The position numbers and the translations under genes are program-made. From positions 1 through 64,000 of the forward strand of contig NZ_WHOS01000013.1 of assembly GCF_013340935.1 (NCBI RefSeq): 64,000 bases of DNA. Reading direction: 5' to 3'. The notes under the pieces are model-generated. The model was not told the DNA's origin, searched no databases, and saw only the letters and a program-made list of their open reading frames with translations. The DNA is from Azospirillum melinis. GTDB taxonomy: Bacteria > Pseudomonadota > Alphaproteobacteria > Azospirillales > Azospirillaceae. This document shows, piece by piece, positions 24,583 to 33,295 of this stretch; position 1 is the stretch's first letter; every line of letters starts with the position of its first letter.

Positions 24583-25668
24583 TCATGCGGCGGTGACGAG
24601 CGGCCAGAGCCCGTCCGCTCCGGCGCGCGCCACCTCCCGCCCGATCAGACGGCCCCACTCCCCTTCCCCGCCGAACTCGTCGCGCCAGGACCACAGGCGC
24701 TTGGTGAAGAAATGCAGGCTGTGCTCATGGGTGAAGCCCATGGCGCCATGCACCTGATGTGCGATGGCCGCCGCGACGCCGGCCGCCTCGCCGCAGCGGA
24801 GTTTGGCCGCCGCAATCGGCAGCAGGGCCCCGCCCTGCGCCACGGCCTCGGCGGCGATGTCGCCAGCCGCGCGGGCGGCGGCTGCCTGCCCGGCCAGCAC
24901 GGCGAGATGCTGCTGGATGGCCTGGAACTTGCCGATCGGCCGGCCGAACTGGCTGCGCTCGTTGGCATAGGCGGTGGTCATCGCCAGGACGCGGCCAAGC
25001 GCCCCGGCCATCGCGATGCTGCGGACCGCGGCGCCGAGCGCGTGCAGCTCCGCCGGCGCGATGCCCGGCGAGGGGGCGACGCTCTCCGCCGGCAGCAGCG
25101 TCTCGAAGCGCAGGCTGTCGCGCGGCTCGTTCGCCAGATTGACGTCCGGCGCGGTGCCGGCCTGCCCGGCCGGCACCAGTGCCGCGAAGCTCTGTCCGTC
25201 CTGGCCGGCATCGTCGCAGGGGTCGTCGCAGCGGGCCAGCACGACGGTGGCGGCGACGCGGCCCCAGGGCACCCGGTGCGCCGTTCCCGACAAAAGCCAG
25301 CCGCCATCCCGCCGCACCAGGGTCAGCCGGTCTTCCGGACGCACCGGCGCCAGGGTCAGCGGCCCGCCGGGAAGCTCCAGCCCGGCATTCGCCAGGATGC
25401 GGTTCGCCAGCATGGTTTCGGCCAGCGGCAGCGGCACCGCGAAGGCGCCGACAAGGCGAATCAGATCCAGCGCCTCGACCACCGGCAGGCCGAAGCCGCC
25501 GGCCTCCTCCGGCACCAGGGCGAGCGGAAGCCCCATATCCTCGACCGCCTGCCACTGCGCGTCGAGCCACTGGCCGGATTCGGCCGTCACACGCTGCCTG
25601 GCCGTGAACTGTTCTTCGAAAAGCCTGGTCGCCGTATCGACCAGGATCTGGCTGGTGTCGCTCACCAT
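24583..25668 (-). CDS. Acyl-CoA dehydrogenase (smaller subunit-like)
   Basis: 361-residue acyl-CoA dehydrogenase-like protein, shorter and more diverged. The middle beta-domain is recognisable (GWLLSGTAHRVPWG, about 135) and the C-terminal helices carry HQVHGAMGFTHEHSLHF (about 315). The C-terminal FAD motif of the classical enzymes is not obvious. Such partners usually form a heterotetramer with a catalytically competent subunit, here the gene 22 nt downstream. It could be an independent dehydrogenase, but strict adjacency argues for a complex. Confidence 0.88.
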   Translation of the reverse strand: MVSDTSQILVDTATRLFEEQFTARQRVTAESGQWLDAQWQAVEDMGLPLALVPEEAGGFGLPVVEALDLIRLVGAFAVPLPLAETMLANRILANAGLELPGGPLTLAPVRPEDRLTLVRRDGGWLLSGTAHRVPWGRVAATVVLARCDDPCDDAGQDGQSFAALVPAGQAGTAPDVNLANEPRDSLRFETLLPAESVAPSPGIAPAELHALGAAVRSIAMAGALGRVLAMTTAYANERSQFGRPIGKFQAIQQHLAVLAGQAAAARAAGDIAAEAVAQGGALLPIAAAKLRCGEAAGVAAAIAHQVHGAMGFTHEHSLHFFTKRLWSWRDEFGGEGEWGRLIGREVARAGADGLWPLVTAA

Positions 25669-25746
25669 ATGTCTCCCTGTTGCCGGCCCTGAGTGCCCGG
25701 CCCCCGATGTCCAGTTCCCGATGTCCAGTTGCGGGTTTTGCGCAGG

Positions 25747-26847
25747 TCAGAGGTCGAGCCGGTAGCGGCGGAGGATGTCCGGGTCCGGATCGGCGCCCAG
25801 GCCGGGGCCGTCGGGAATGGCGATGGTGCCGTCGGGACGCGGGAGGCCGACCTCGCCGAACACCGGGGCGTCCAGATCGATGTAGAGCCGCTCGATGGCC
25901 CCGATTCCGCCGAAGACCGCGGTCATGTGCAGGGTCGCCAGGAAGCCGGGACCGGAATAGGGCGAGTGCGGGGCGAGCGTCCGGCCGTTCAGTTCGGCAA
26001 GCATGCCGACGCGCAGGAACTCGGTGATGCCGCCGACCTTGGTGACGCTGGGCTGGAGATAGTCGATCCCCTCGCAGGCGGCGAGCGGCTTGAACGCCCA
26101 GGCGTTCGGCGTGTTCTCCCCGGTGGCGATCGGAACCGGCGCGGCACGGCGCGTCCTGACCAGCCCGTCCAGATCCTCAGGTGGCCAGACCGGCTCCTCC
26201 AGCCATTTCAGGCGGTGGGGGGCCAGCCCCTGCGCCATCTCGACCGCCGTCCCGACATCCCAGGCGCAGTTGACGTCCAGCATCAGTTCGATGCCGTCGC
26301 CGACGGTGCGGCGGGCGGCGGCGACGGCGTCGATGGTCTTCTCGTGCAGCTTGATCTCGCGATAGCCGCGCTCCAGCGCCTGGGTGCAGGAGGCAGCGAC
26401 GATGTCCGGCTCGGTCAGCCGCATCAGGCTGGCATAGACCGGCACCTGCCCCCGCGCATGGCCGCCGGCCAGCTTCCACACCGGCTGCCCGGCCCGCTTG
26501 CCGGCAAGATCCCACAGCGCGATGTCGAGACCGCTCAGCGCATATTGGGTGACGCCGCCGCGTCCGAAGATGTGGAGGGTCTTCTTCAGATCCTCCATCA
26601 GCCCGGCGATGTCCGCCACGTCGCGGCCGATGGCGAGCGGCGCCAGGGTCCGTTCGATGAAGGTCCTGGTCACCGGGATGACGTTGTAGCCGAAGGCCTC
26701 GCCGTAGCCGGTCAGCCCCTCGTCGGTCTCGACGCGCAGGATCAGGTAGTTGGCGGTGGTCCACAGCGCCCCGCCGAAGCCGGTGACCGGGCCGTTGTGC
26801 CGGTAGGGGATGGCGATCGGAATCGCCTCGATGGCGGTGATCTTCAT
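25747..26847 (-). CDS. Mandelate racemase/muconate lactonizing (enolase) superfamily enzyme
   Basis: 366-residue enolase-superfamily enzyme with N-terminal capping domain and C-terminal barrel. Metal ligands appear as MLDVN (Asp, about 195), WLEEP (Glu, about 220) and TGEN (Glu, about 246). The second-strand base is in the variant IKLHEK, with His in place of the usual K-x-K lysine. Chemistry is abstraction of a proton alpha to a carboxylate, giving racemisation, dehydration or cycloisomerisation. Acting on a hydroxy or sugar acid before CoA activation fits the operon. A second, more mandelate-racemase-like paralogue begins at 32137 on the other strand. Confidence 0.9.
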   Translation of the reverse strand: MKITAIEAIPIAIPYRHNGPVTGFGGALWTTANYLILRVETDEGLTGYGEAFGYNVIPVTRTFIERTLAPLAIGRDVADIAGLMEDLKKTLHIFGRGGVTQYALSGLDIALWDLAGKRAGQPVWKLAGGHARGQVPVYASLMRLTEPDIVAASCTQALERGYREIKLHEKTIDAVAAARRTVGDGIELMLDVNCAWDVGTAVEMAQGLAPHRLKWLEEPVWPPEDLDGLVRTRRAAPVPIATGENTPNAWAFKPLAACEGIDYLQPSVTKVGGITEFLRVGMLAELNGRTLAPHSPYSGPGFLATLHMTAVFGGIGAIERLYIDLDAPVFGEVGLPRPDGTIAIPDGPGLGADPDPDILRRYRLDL

Positions 26848-26953
26848 GATGGTCTCTCGCTGGCAAGGGGGCGGCGTCGCGGGGCCGAAATCTTAGTGAC
26901 AGGGGTGGCGGCGGTGCCGGTCGCGGGGCGTCGGCCCCACCGCGCTCCCTGGA

Positions 26954-27697
26954 TCAGTGCGCGCCGCCGAGATAGACGCGCTGCAACAGGTCGCTGCTCT
27001 GTATTTCGGATGGCGTCCCCGACCCGACGATCCGCCCGGTTTCCGTGAGGTAGCAGTAGTCGGCGTGGCGCAGCGCCTTCTCCACCAGCTGTTCGACCAG
27101 CAGGATCGCCATGCCGCCCTTGCAGAGGTCGCTGGCGACGTCGAGGATGCGGTCGATGACGATGGGTGCCAGCCCGCCCGACGGCTCGTCCAGGATCAGC
27201 AGCTTGGGATCGCCGATCACCCCCTGCCCGACCGCCAGGATCTGCTGCTGGCCGCCGCTGAGGCGCGACGCCTGCTGGTTCCGGCGCTCCGCCAGTTCCG
27301 GGAACAGGCCGTAGATGCGGTCGAGCTTGGAGCGGTCGCCGCGCGATGCCCGCGCATAGGTGCCGAGGAGCAGGTTGTCCTCCACCGACAGGCCGCCGAA
27401 CACCCGGTGCCCCTCCAGCACCTGGACGACGCCGGAGCGCACGATGTCGCGCGGCGTCGCCGCGCCGATCTCCGCCCCGGCCATGGTGACGCGCCCGGCC
27501 TTCTTCGGGATCAGGCCGGAGATCGCGTGCAGCATCGTGCTCTTGCCGGCGCCGTTGCGGCCGAGCAGGACGACGAACTCGCCGCCATGCACCCGGAAGG
27601 AGGCGCCGTGGACCACCTCGGCCTTGCCGTAGGCGACATGCAGGTCCGCCACGTCGAGCAGGATCGGATTGGGTCGATTGACTGTGCCCATGTGCAT
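26954..27697 (-). CDS. livF: LIV-type ABC transporter ATPase, LivF type (second system)
   Basis: 247-residue ABC ATPase with Walker A GRNGAGKST (about 47), signature LSGGQQQIL, Walker B LILDEPSGGL and the YLGGAH tail. Its start lies 1 nt from the livG stop; an in-frame ATG two codons later (27691) is an alternative. Part of the second LivHMGF set, whose gene order (J-H-M-G-F without interruption) differs from the first system. Confidence 0.93.
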   Translation of the reverse strand: MHMGTVNRPNPILLDVADLHVAYGKAEVVHGASFRVHGGEFVVLLGRNGAGKSTMLHAISGLIPKKAGRVTMAGAEIGAATPRDIVRSGVVQVLEGHRVFGGLSVEDNLLLGTYARASRGDRSKLDRIYGLFPELAERRNQQASRLSGGQQQILAVGQGVIGDPKLLILDEPSGGLAPIVIDRILDVASDLCKGGMAILLVEQLVEKALRHADYCYLTETGRIVGSGTPSEIQSSDLLQRVYLGGAH

Positions 27698-27698
27698 C

Positions 27699-28454
27699 TC
27701 ACGCTCCCAGATAGACGCGGATGACTTCGGGATCGCTGCGCACCTCGGCCGGCGTGGCGTGCTTGATCATGCGCCCCAGATTCAGCGTGGTGACGCGGTC
27801 GCACACGCTGAACACGAAGTCGGTGTGGTGTTCGACGAGCAGGACGCCGATCCCGGCGTCGCGGAGTGCTGTGACGATGCTGGCGAGATGCTCGATCTCC
27901 CCCTCCGTCAGGCCACCGGCCGGCTCGTCGAGCAGGATGAAGCGGGCGCGCATGACCAGCCCGCGGGCGATCTCCAGGAAGCGCTGCTCGGCATGGTCGA
28001 GCAGGCTCGCCCGGCGATGGATGGCATAGCCGAGCCCGACGCCGTGCAGCAGCTCCTCCGCCCGGTCGCGCAGCGCGCGCTCCTCCCGCCGGGCGCGCGG
28101 CAGCGCCAGGGCGGTCTCCAGAAAGCCGGCGCGGGTCTCGCACCAGCCGCCCAGCATCGCGTTGTCGAGCACGCTGAGGCTGCCGAGCAGGCGGGGCTTC
28201 TGGAAGGTGCGGGCGACGCCGACGCGCGGGCGCTGCTGCACCGGCGAGCGGGCCAGCGACTCCCCGTCCAGCCGGATGTCGCCCTCGTCCACCTGATAAT
28301 AGCCGGTCAGCAGGTTGAGCAGGGTCGTCTTGCCGCTGCCGTTCGGGCCGATCAGGCCGTGGATTTCGCCTTCCCGCAATTCCAGCGACACGTTGCTGAG
28401 CGCCGTCACGCCGCCGAAGCGCTTGCTCACTGTGTCGGCAACCAGCGTGCTCAT
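27699..28454 (-). CDS. livG: LIV-type ABC transporter ATPase, LivG type (second system)
   Basis: 251-residue ABC ATPase. Walker A is GPNGSGKTT (about 36), Walker B FILLDEPAGGL and the C-terminal tail VYLGA. The signature region reads LLDHAEQRFLEIAR in place of SGGQ, again the weaker partner of the composite ATP sites. Start ATG 28454 overlaps the livM stop (ATGA); the longer frame to 28970 lies in livM coding sequence and is not used. Confidence 0.92.
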   Translation of the reverse strand: MSTLVADTVSKRFGGVTALSNVSLELREGEIHGLIGPNGSGKTTLLNLLTGYYQVDEGDIRLDGESLARSPVQQRPRVGVARTFQKPRLLGSLSVLDNAMLGGWCETRAGFLETALALPRARREERALRDRAEELLHGVGLGYAIHRRASLLDHAEQRFLEIARGLVMRARFILLDEPAGGLTEGEIEHLASIVTALRDAGIGVLLVEHHTDFVFSVCDRVTTLNLGRMIKHATPAEVRSDPEVIRVYLGA

Positions 28455-29485
28455 GATGCGTGCCCCCGTTGGATGTCCTGTCGCATGCCCCGCCGGACGG
28501 CGGCGGCCAGGCGGCCGATGTCGGGCTGGAGTCCCTTCGGGTCCGGCCCCTTCTTCTGCAAACGGGCCAAGACCGACTTGATGACGTGGCCGATGCCCTC
28601 CGGCACCACCAGCACCACCGCCAGCAGCAGCAGCCCGTAGAAGAAGTTGCCGAGCTTGGCGAGCGGCGCCACCATCTCCGGCAGGGCGGTCAGGACAACC
28701 GTCCCGACGAAGGGGCCGAGAATGCTGCCGCGGCCGCCGATGATGATGCAGACGAAGAAGAACAGCCCCAGTTCGAAGACGAAGGTCTCCGGCGTGATGT
28801 AGCTCTGCAACGAGGCGAACAGCGCGCCGCCGATCCCGGCGGTGACCCCGCTGAAGGTGAAGACGGTCAGCTTCAGCCGGAAGATCGGCACCCCCACCGC
28901 AGCGGCGGCCACCTCGCTGTCGCGCAGCGCGATCAGCCCCCTGCCCCACATCAGCCGGGCGACGTTCCACGTCATCCAGGTGATCAGCGCCGCGACCAGC
29001 AGCACCAGCCAGTAGAAGCCGGTCGGCGTGTCGAAGGGCGCCGCGAAGCCCGGCACCGGAAGCCCGGCGCCGCCGCCGGTCAGGCCACCCTGGGCCAGCG
29101 ACAGCTCCGCCATGATCAGGGCGAAGGCCATCGTCGCCATGGCGAAGTAGAAGCCGGGAAGGCGCAGCGACGGCAGGCCCAGCAGGAAGCCGCAGAGCCC
29201 GCCCAAGGCCCCGGCCAGCGCCAGCGTCAGCAGCGGGTCGACGCCGTAGCGCCCGACGACGATGGCGAAGGCGTAGGAACCGATGGACAGCAGCCCGACA
29301 TGGCCGATGGACAGCTGGCCGGTGTAGCCGACCACCAGATTGAGGCCGGCGATCAGCACCCAGTAGACGCCGATCAGCGCCGCGAGGTGGAGCTGGTAGA
29401 AGTCGCCGACCCAGAATGGCAGGGTCACCGCCAGGATGCCGCCGACGGCGAGCGTCCCGAGGCGCGGAAGGGAGGATGTCGTCAT
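28451..29485 (-). CDS. livM: LIV-type ABC transporter permease, LivM type (second system)
   Basis: 344-residue permease with about nine hydrophobic segments. Landmarks include LVVGYTGQLSIGHVGLLSIGSY-type sequence at about 55-77, FYFAMATMAFAL (about 115) and the coupling-loop region with GVPIFRLKLTVF. A basic, probably cytoplasmic C-terminal tail of about 40 residues follows the last membrane segment and is longer than in the first system. ATG 29485 overlaps the livH stop. Confidence 0.93.
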   Translation of the reverse strand: MTTSSLPRLGTLAVGGILAVTLPFWVGDFYQLHLAALIGVYWVLIAGLNLVVGYTGQLSIGHVGLLSIGSYAFAIVVGRYGVDPLLTLALAGALGGLCGFLLGLPSLRLPGFYFAMATMAFALIMAELSLAQGGLTGGGAGLPVPGFAAPFDTPTGFYWLVLLVAALITWMTWNVARLMWGRGLIALRDSEVAAAAVGVPIFRLKLTVFTFSGVTAGIGGALFASLQSYITPETFVFELGLFFFVCIIIGGRGSILGPFVGTVVLTALPEMVAPLAKLGNFFYGLLLLAVVLVVPEGIGHVIKSVLARLQKKGPDPKGLQPDIGRLAAAVRRGMRQDIQRGHAS

Positions 29486-30351
29486 ACCGGGCGGACCTTC
29501 TTGGAGCCGAAGAGACCTTCGGGTTTGACCAGGAGCACGACCATCAGCAGGCCGACCGCAATCGTCTGCTGGTATTCGCCGCCGAACAGGTAGGTCGCGA
29601 GCGTCTGGAACAGGCCCAGCGCGACGCCGCCGACGAGCGCGCCGACATTGCTGCCCAGCCCGCCGACCGCCAGCGCGATGAAGCCGTAGAGCGTGAGGGT
29701 GAGGCCGAGCGCGAAGAAGGCGAAGGTCAGCTGCCCCGCCGCGAAGCCGGCCAGCCCGCCGAGCGCGCCGGCGATGGCGAAGGACAGGGCGCGGGTGCGG
29801 TCGGTGGCGATGCCGCGGGCGCGGGCGGCGAAGGCGTCCTCCGACACGGCCTGGAACACCTTGCCGTACATCGTCCGCCGGTAGAAGAATTCGAGCCCGA
29901 GCGCCATGGCGACCACCGCCGCGATCGGCAGCCAGTATTTCTGGTCCAGCACGCCGGCCGTGAAATCCTGGTCGGCCAGCCGCGGGAACGGGCGGGGCTC
30001 CGTGCCCCACCACAGGCCGACCGCCTGCTGCACCATGGTCGCCAGCGCCAGCGTGCTGAGCAGCCAGAGATGCTCGTCGGAGCGGGCGAGGACGCGGCGG
30101 ATGGCAATGACTTCGGTCAGCAGGCCGAAGGCCGCCCCGACCAGGACCGCGCCGACCAGCGCCACCGGCGCCGGAAGCCCGAGGTCGAGCATGAAGTAGG
30201 CGCCGAAGACACCGCCAAGCATGCAGATGTGGCCGGTCGTCACGCTCAGGACCTTGGAGGTCGAGAACATGATGTTGTAGGCGAGGCCCGTCGCCGCATA
30301 GAGCGCGCCGATCGCCAGCCCCGACACCAGAACGGTAAGCATGCTGCCCAT
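29482..30351 (-). CDS. livH: LIV-type ABC transporter permease, LivH type (second system)
   Basis: 289-residue permease with about eight hydrophobic segments. It opens VLVSGLAIGALYAATGLAYN, the LivH start, with TGHICMLGGVFGAYF (residues 40-54) and ALAVGGLGSNVGALVGG (about 224) as family landmarks. It is preceded by the binding-protein gene with a 133-nt gap, a spacing that often carries a hairpin limiting downstream expression; a GC-rich inverted region is present there but not clean. Confidence 0.92.
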   Translation of the reverse strand: MGSMLTVLVSGLAIGALYAATGLAYNIMFSTSKVLSVTTGHICMLGGVFGAYFMLDLGLPAPVALVGAVLVGAAFGLLTEVIAIRRVLARSDEHLWLLSTLALATMVQQAVGLWWGTEPRPFPRLADQDFTAGVLDQKYWLPIAAVVAMALGLEFFYRRTMYGKVFQAVSEDAFAARARGIATDRTRALSFAIAGALGGLAGFAAGQLTFAFFALGLTLTLYGFIALAVGGLGSNVGALVGGVALGLFQTLATYLFGGEYQQTIAVGLLMVVLLVKPEGLFGSKKVRPV

Positions 30352-30484
30352 CCGTTTGTGAATTGCTGCGGAATTGCAAGACGGCGCGAATGCAGACCTT
30401 GCGGCCCGATGCGGGCCGCCGGTCGCCGGCCCGCGCCGGGGCCGTGGAGCCTTGAGTCCCGGCCGGCGACCCGGCCCGGACGGC

Positions 30485-31693
30485 TCAGTGCGGGGCGGCC
30501 TCGAAGCTGCCGTCCTTGAAGGTGTTGGCCTTGTTGATCACGATGCCGGAGTCCGGGAAGCCGTTGCGCTGCTTCGGGCCCCAGCTGTAATCGGCATAGG
30601 TGCCCTTGAGGTTCTGGGTGTTCTCCAAAGCCTTCTGGACGGCGGCCTTGTCGGTCGATCCCGCCGTCTTCACCGCATGCTCGATGATCTTGACGGTGTC
30701 GTAGCCCAGCGTGACCCACCAGAAGGTGAAGTTGATGGTGCCGCCGAACTCCGGCCGCATCTTGTCCATCAGCGCGGTGGTCGGCGCGGGCAGCTTGCCG
30801 TCGGCGCCGTAGGTCGTGCTGCTGTAGCCGGCGGCATAGGTCTGCTCCCAATATTCAGGCTTGTTCAGCAGATCCTTGATCGGGAGCCCCATGATGGCCG
30901 GATGCCCGACGACCGGCACGTCCCACTGCATGTTGCCCCGCGCGTTCAGCACGCGGGCGAGCAGGCCGGTGGCGGCCGACCACGGCATGACGACGTCGGC
31001 CCCGGCGGCCCGCGCCTTGGTCATCTCGTCGGTCAGGTCGGTCTTGTTGGCGTCGATCAGCACGCTGTAGACCGGCTTGATCCCGGCATCGGCCAGCAGC
31101 GCCTCGGCCTTCTTGGCGCTGGAGGTGCCGTAGCCGGTGGTGTCGCCGATGATCGCCACCTTGCTGCGCTTCAGCGTCTTGATGGCATAGTCGTTGGCGC
31201 TGCCGATCCACTGCTCGTTGGTGGCGATGGCGCGGAAGGCGCGTGGGTATTTCTGCGGATCGGTCAGTTCGTCCACCGTGCCGATGATGATGTTCGGCAC
31301 GCCGGCACGGGCGAGGATGGGAACGGTGGCCAGGGATTCGCCGGAATTCACCGGACCGATGACGAAGTCCACCTTCTCGCTGAGCACGAGCTGCTGCGCG
31401 AAGTTGACCGCCTTGGTCGGATCGCCGGCGGTGTCGCGGGTGATCAGCTCGATCTTCCTCCCGTCGATTCCGCCGGCCTTGTTGATCTCGTCCACGGCGA
31501 ACTTGACGCCCTGGTTCTCGGCGACGGCCGCCGACGACAGCGGGCCGGTCAGCGAGGACAGCCAGCCGATCTTCACCGGCGTCGTGTCGGCCCCGGCGGT
31601 CCCGGCGAACAGGCCGACCGCCAGGGCGAGGCCCGCGGCGCTCATGGTTGCGGGGCCGAAGTGCATCCTGGCGGGAATCCGGTCGGTGGTCAT
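30485..31693 (-). CDS. livJ: LIV-type ABC transporter substrate-binding protein (second system)
   Basis: 402-residue periplasmic binding protein. A signal peptide covers residues about 12-35 (MSAAGLALAVGLFAGTAGA, cleavage near GADT). The mature N-terminus is TPVKIGWLSSLTGPLSS, followed by VKFAVDEINKAGGIDGRKIE, typical of Peripla_BP_6. It is the first gene of the second liv operon, as usual for the most abundant component. A strong GGGAGGAA ribosome site precedes ATG 31693. Low similarity in the ligand segments to the LivJ-type protein at 9020-10219 suggests a different substrate. Confidence 0.92.
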   Translation of the reverse strand: MTTDRIPARMHFGPATMSAAGLALAVGLFAGTAGADTTPVKIGWLSSLTGPLSSAAVAENQGVKFAVDEINKAGGIDGRKIELITRDTAGDPTKAVNFAQQLVLSEKVDFVIGPVNSGESLATVPILARAGVPNIIIGTVDELTDPQKYPRAFRAIATNEQWIGSANDYAIKTLKRSKVAIIGDTTGYGTSSAKKAEALLADAGIKPVYSVLIDANKTDLTDEMTKARAAGADVVMPWSAATGLLARVLNARGNMQWDVPVVGHPAIMGLPIKDLLNKPEYWEQTYAAGYSSTTYGADGKLPAPTTALMDKMRPEFGGTINFTFWWVTLGYDTVKIIEHAVKTAGSTDKAAVQKALENTQNLKGTYADYSWGPKQRNGFPDSGIVINKANTFKDGSFEAAPH

Positions 31694-32136
31694 GGTTCCT
31701 CCCTTCTTATGTATCGTGCTTTAGACTGATCATCTCTGAGCCGAACATTATTTCGCAAGACATTTTTCATTCCGCGCTATTTTTTTGTCGGAAGATGTCG
31801 AAATGACGAAAGAGCCCATTCCCGGTTGTGGTTGGGGTCCAAACGCCGCCCATTTTGCGGGCTGAACGGAAATCTGCGGGAGCTTTCGCCTTTGCCAGCC
31901 GTGGGAAAGTCAGTCCAACGGGCCGAACGTAACGGCTGGGGAACGGTTCCCATTGATGGGCAAGCCGGATCAATCGGGGCGAGTCGCGATTTTTGATATG
32001 AACTATGCAATGAATGAAAAAACTGTTGCAACGAACGCCGTCCGGCGCGACGATGCGTGCCAATAACAATCACCATCGTGAACTGTCCGCGCCCTTCCCT
32101 TGGACGGGCGGGCCGCGGCAGCAGGGAGGTAGGGCT
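31694..32136. other. 443-nt divergent control region
   Basis: Lies between the second livJ (minus strand) and the mandelate-racemase-like gene (plus strand). It is distinctly AT-richer than the surroundings, with AT-rich patches near 31740-31810 and 31990-32030, consistent with divergent promoters. It holds a 13-bp palindrome (31939-31951). I see no credible coding frame, no sigma-54 consensus and no RNA structure that I can name. Confidence 0.6.
31939..31951. promoter_or_regulatory. GGGAAC-G-GTTCCC palindrome, candidate IclR operator
   Basis: A perfect 6-bp inverted repeat with one central base lies in the middle of the divergent control region. Short, nearly contiguous palindromes of the GGAAnnnTTCC kind are typical of IclR-family operators, and an IclR gene lies in the plus-strand operon (34612). 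The pairing is inferred. Confidence 0.45.
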
Positions 32137-33228
32137 TTGCGCATCTCCGACATCGAACTGGCCGCGGTCGACCTGCAACTGGACCGGCCGCTGCGCACCG
32201 CGATCCACGAGATCAGCACGGTGTCGTGCCTGCTGCTGACCGTCAGGACCGACGAAGGGGTGTCGGGCGAGGGATATGGCTTCTGCTTCGGCATCGACCG
32301 TCTGCGCTCCATCGCCCAGCTGGCGGCCAGCCTGAAGCCGAAGCTGATCGGCCGCGATCCCTTCCAGGTCGAAGCCCTGTGGTCCGACCTGTTCCGCCAT
32401 CTGAATTTCTGCGGGCAGGCGGGGCTCGCCCTGCATGCCATGACGCCCATCGACGTCGCCTGCTGGGACATCATCGGCAAGGTGGCGAACCAGCCTCTCT
32501 ACCGGCTGTTCGGCGCCCACCGCGACCGCGTGCCGGTCTATGCCAGCGGCGGCCTGTGGCTGTCCTCCGGCCTGGACGAACTCCGGCAGGAGGCGCGGAC
32601 TTTCGTCGACCAGGGATTCAAGGCGATGAAGCTGCGCCTGGGCTCGCCACGCTGGCAGGACGACATCGCCCGCATTGAGGCGGTGCGCGACGCCATCGGG
32701 CCGGACATCGCCCTGATGGTGGACGCCAACCAGGGCCTCACCCCGGCCCATGCCCTGCGGCTCGGCCGCGCGCTGGAAGCGTTCGAGCTGGTGTGGTTCG
32801 AGGAACCCGTCCCGACCTGGAACGACGAGGGCAGCGCCGCCCTGGCCGCGGCGCTCGACACCCCGATCGCCAGCGGCGAGACCGAATACACGCGCTACGG
32901 CCTGAAACGGCAGATCCAGGCCCGCGCCGCCGACATCCTGATGCCCGACCTGCAACGCATGGGCGGCTACACCGAATTCCGCAAGGCAATCGGGCTGATG
33001 GCAGCGCACGACCTGCCCTTCTCACCCCACATCTTCACCGAACACAGCCTGCATCTGGTGGCGTCGTCGGCTGGCGCCATCCATGCCGAACACATGCCGT
33101 GGTTCGGGCCGCTGTTCCGCGAGGCGATGGCCGTCGAGACGGACGGCACCATCCTGGTGCCGGATCGCCCCGGCGTCGGCTTCACCTTCGATTGGGACCG
33201 CCTGGACCCGATGCGCGCCGCGCTCTGA
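32137..33228 (+). CDS. Mandelate racemase-like enolase superfamily enzyme
   Basis: 363-residue enolase-superfamily protein, mandelate-racemase subgroup. It has a K-x-R second-strand motif (KAMKLRLG, about 164), metal ligands in MVDANQ (about 195), WFEEP (about 220) and SGETEY (about 247), and the late histidine in SPHIFTEHSLHL (about 297). This points to racemisation or dehydration of a 2-hydroxy acid or sugar acid. Start is taken as TTG 32137, because GGGAGGTAGG lies 8 nt upstream and translation begins RISDIELAAVD, the family's first strand. Frames from ATG 32014 or 32053 add a non-conserved extension. First gene of a plus-strand catabolic operon. Confidence 0.88.
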   Translation: MRISDIELAAVDLQLDRPLRTAIHEISTVSCLLLTVRTDEGVSGEGYGFCFGIDRLRSIAQLAASLKPKLIGRDPFQVEALWSDLFRHLNFCGQAGLALHAMTPIDVACWDIIGKVANQPLYRLFGAHRDRVPVYASGGLWLSSGLDELRQEARTFVDQGFKAMKLRLGSPRWQDDIARIEAVRDAIGPDIALMVDANQGLTPAHALRLGRALEAFELVWFEEPVPTWNDEGSAALAAALDTPIASGETEYTRYGLKRQIQARAADILMPDLQRMGGYTEFRKAIGLMAAHDLPFSPHIFTEHSLHLVASSAGAIHAEHMPWFGPLFREAMAVETDGTILVPDRPGVGFTFDWDRLDPMRAAL

Positions 33229-33295
33229 AAGCACTCCCGGGGCAGCCAACCGGGCCGCCGCAGGCCACGGCCACAGACGATTATGGATCGAAGAA

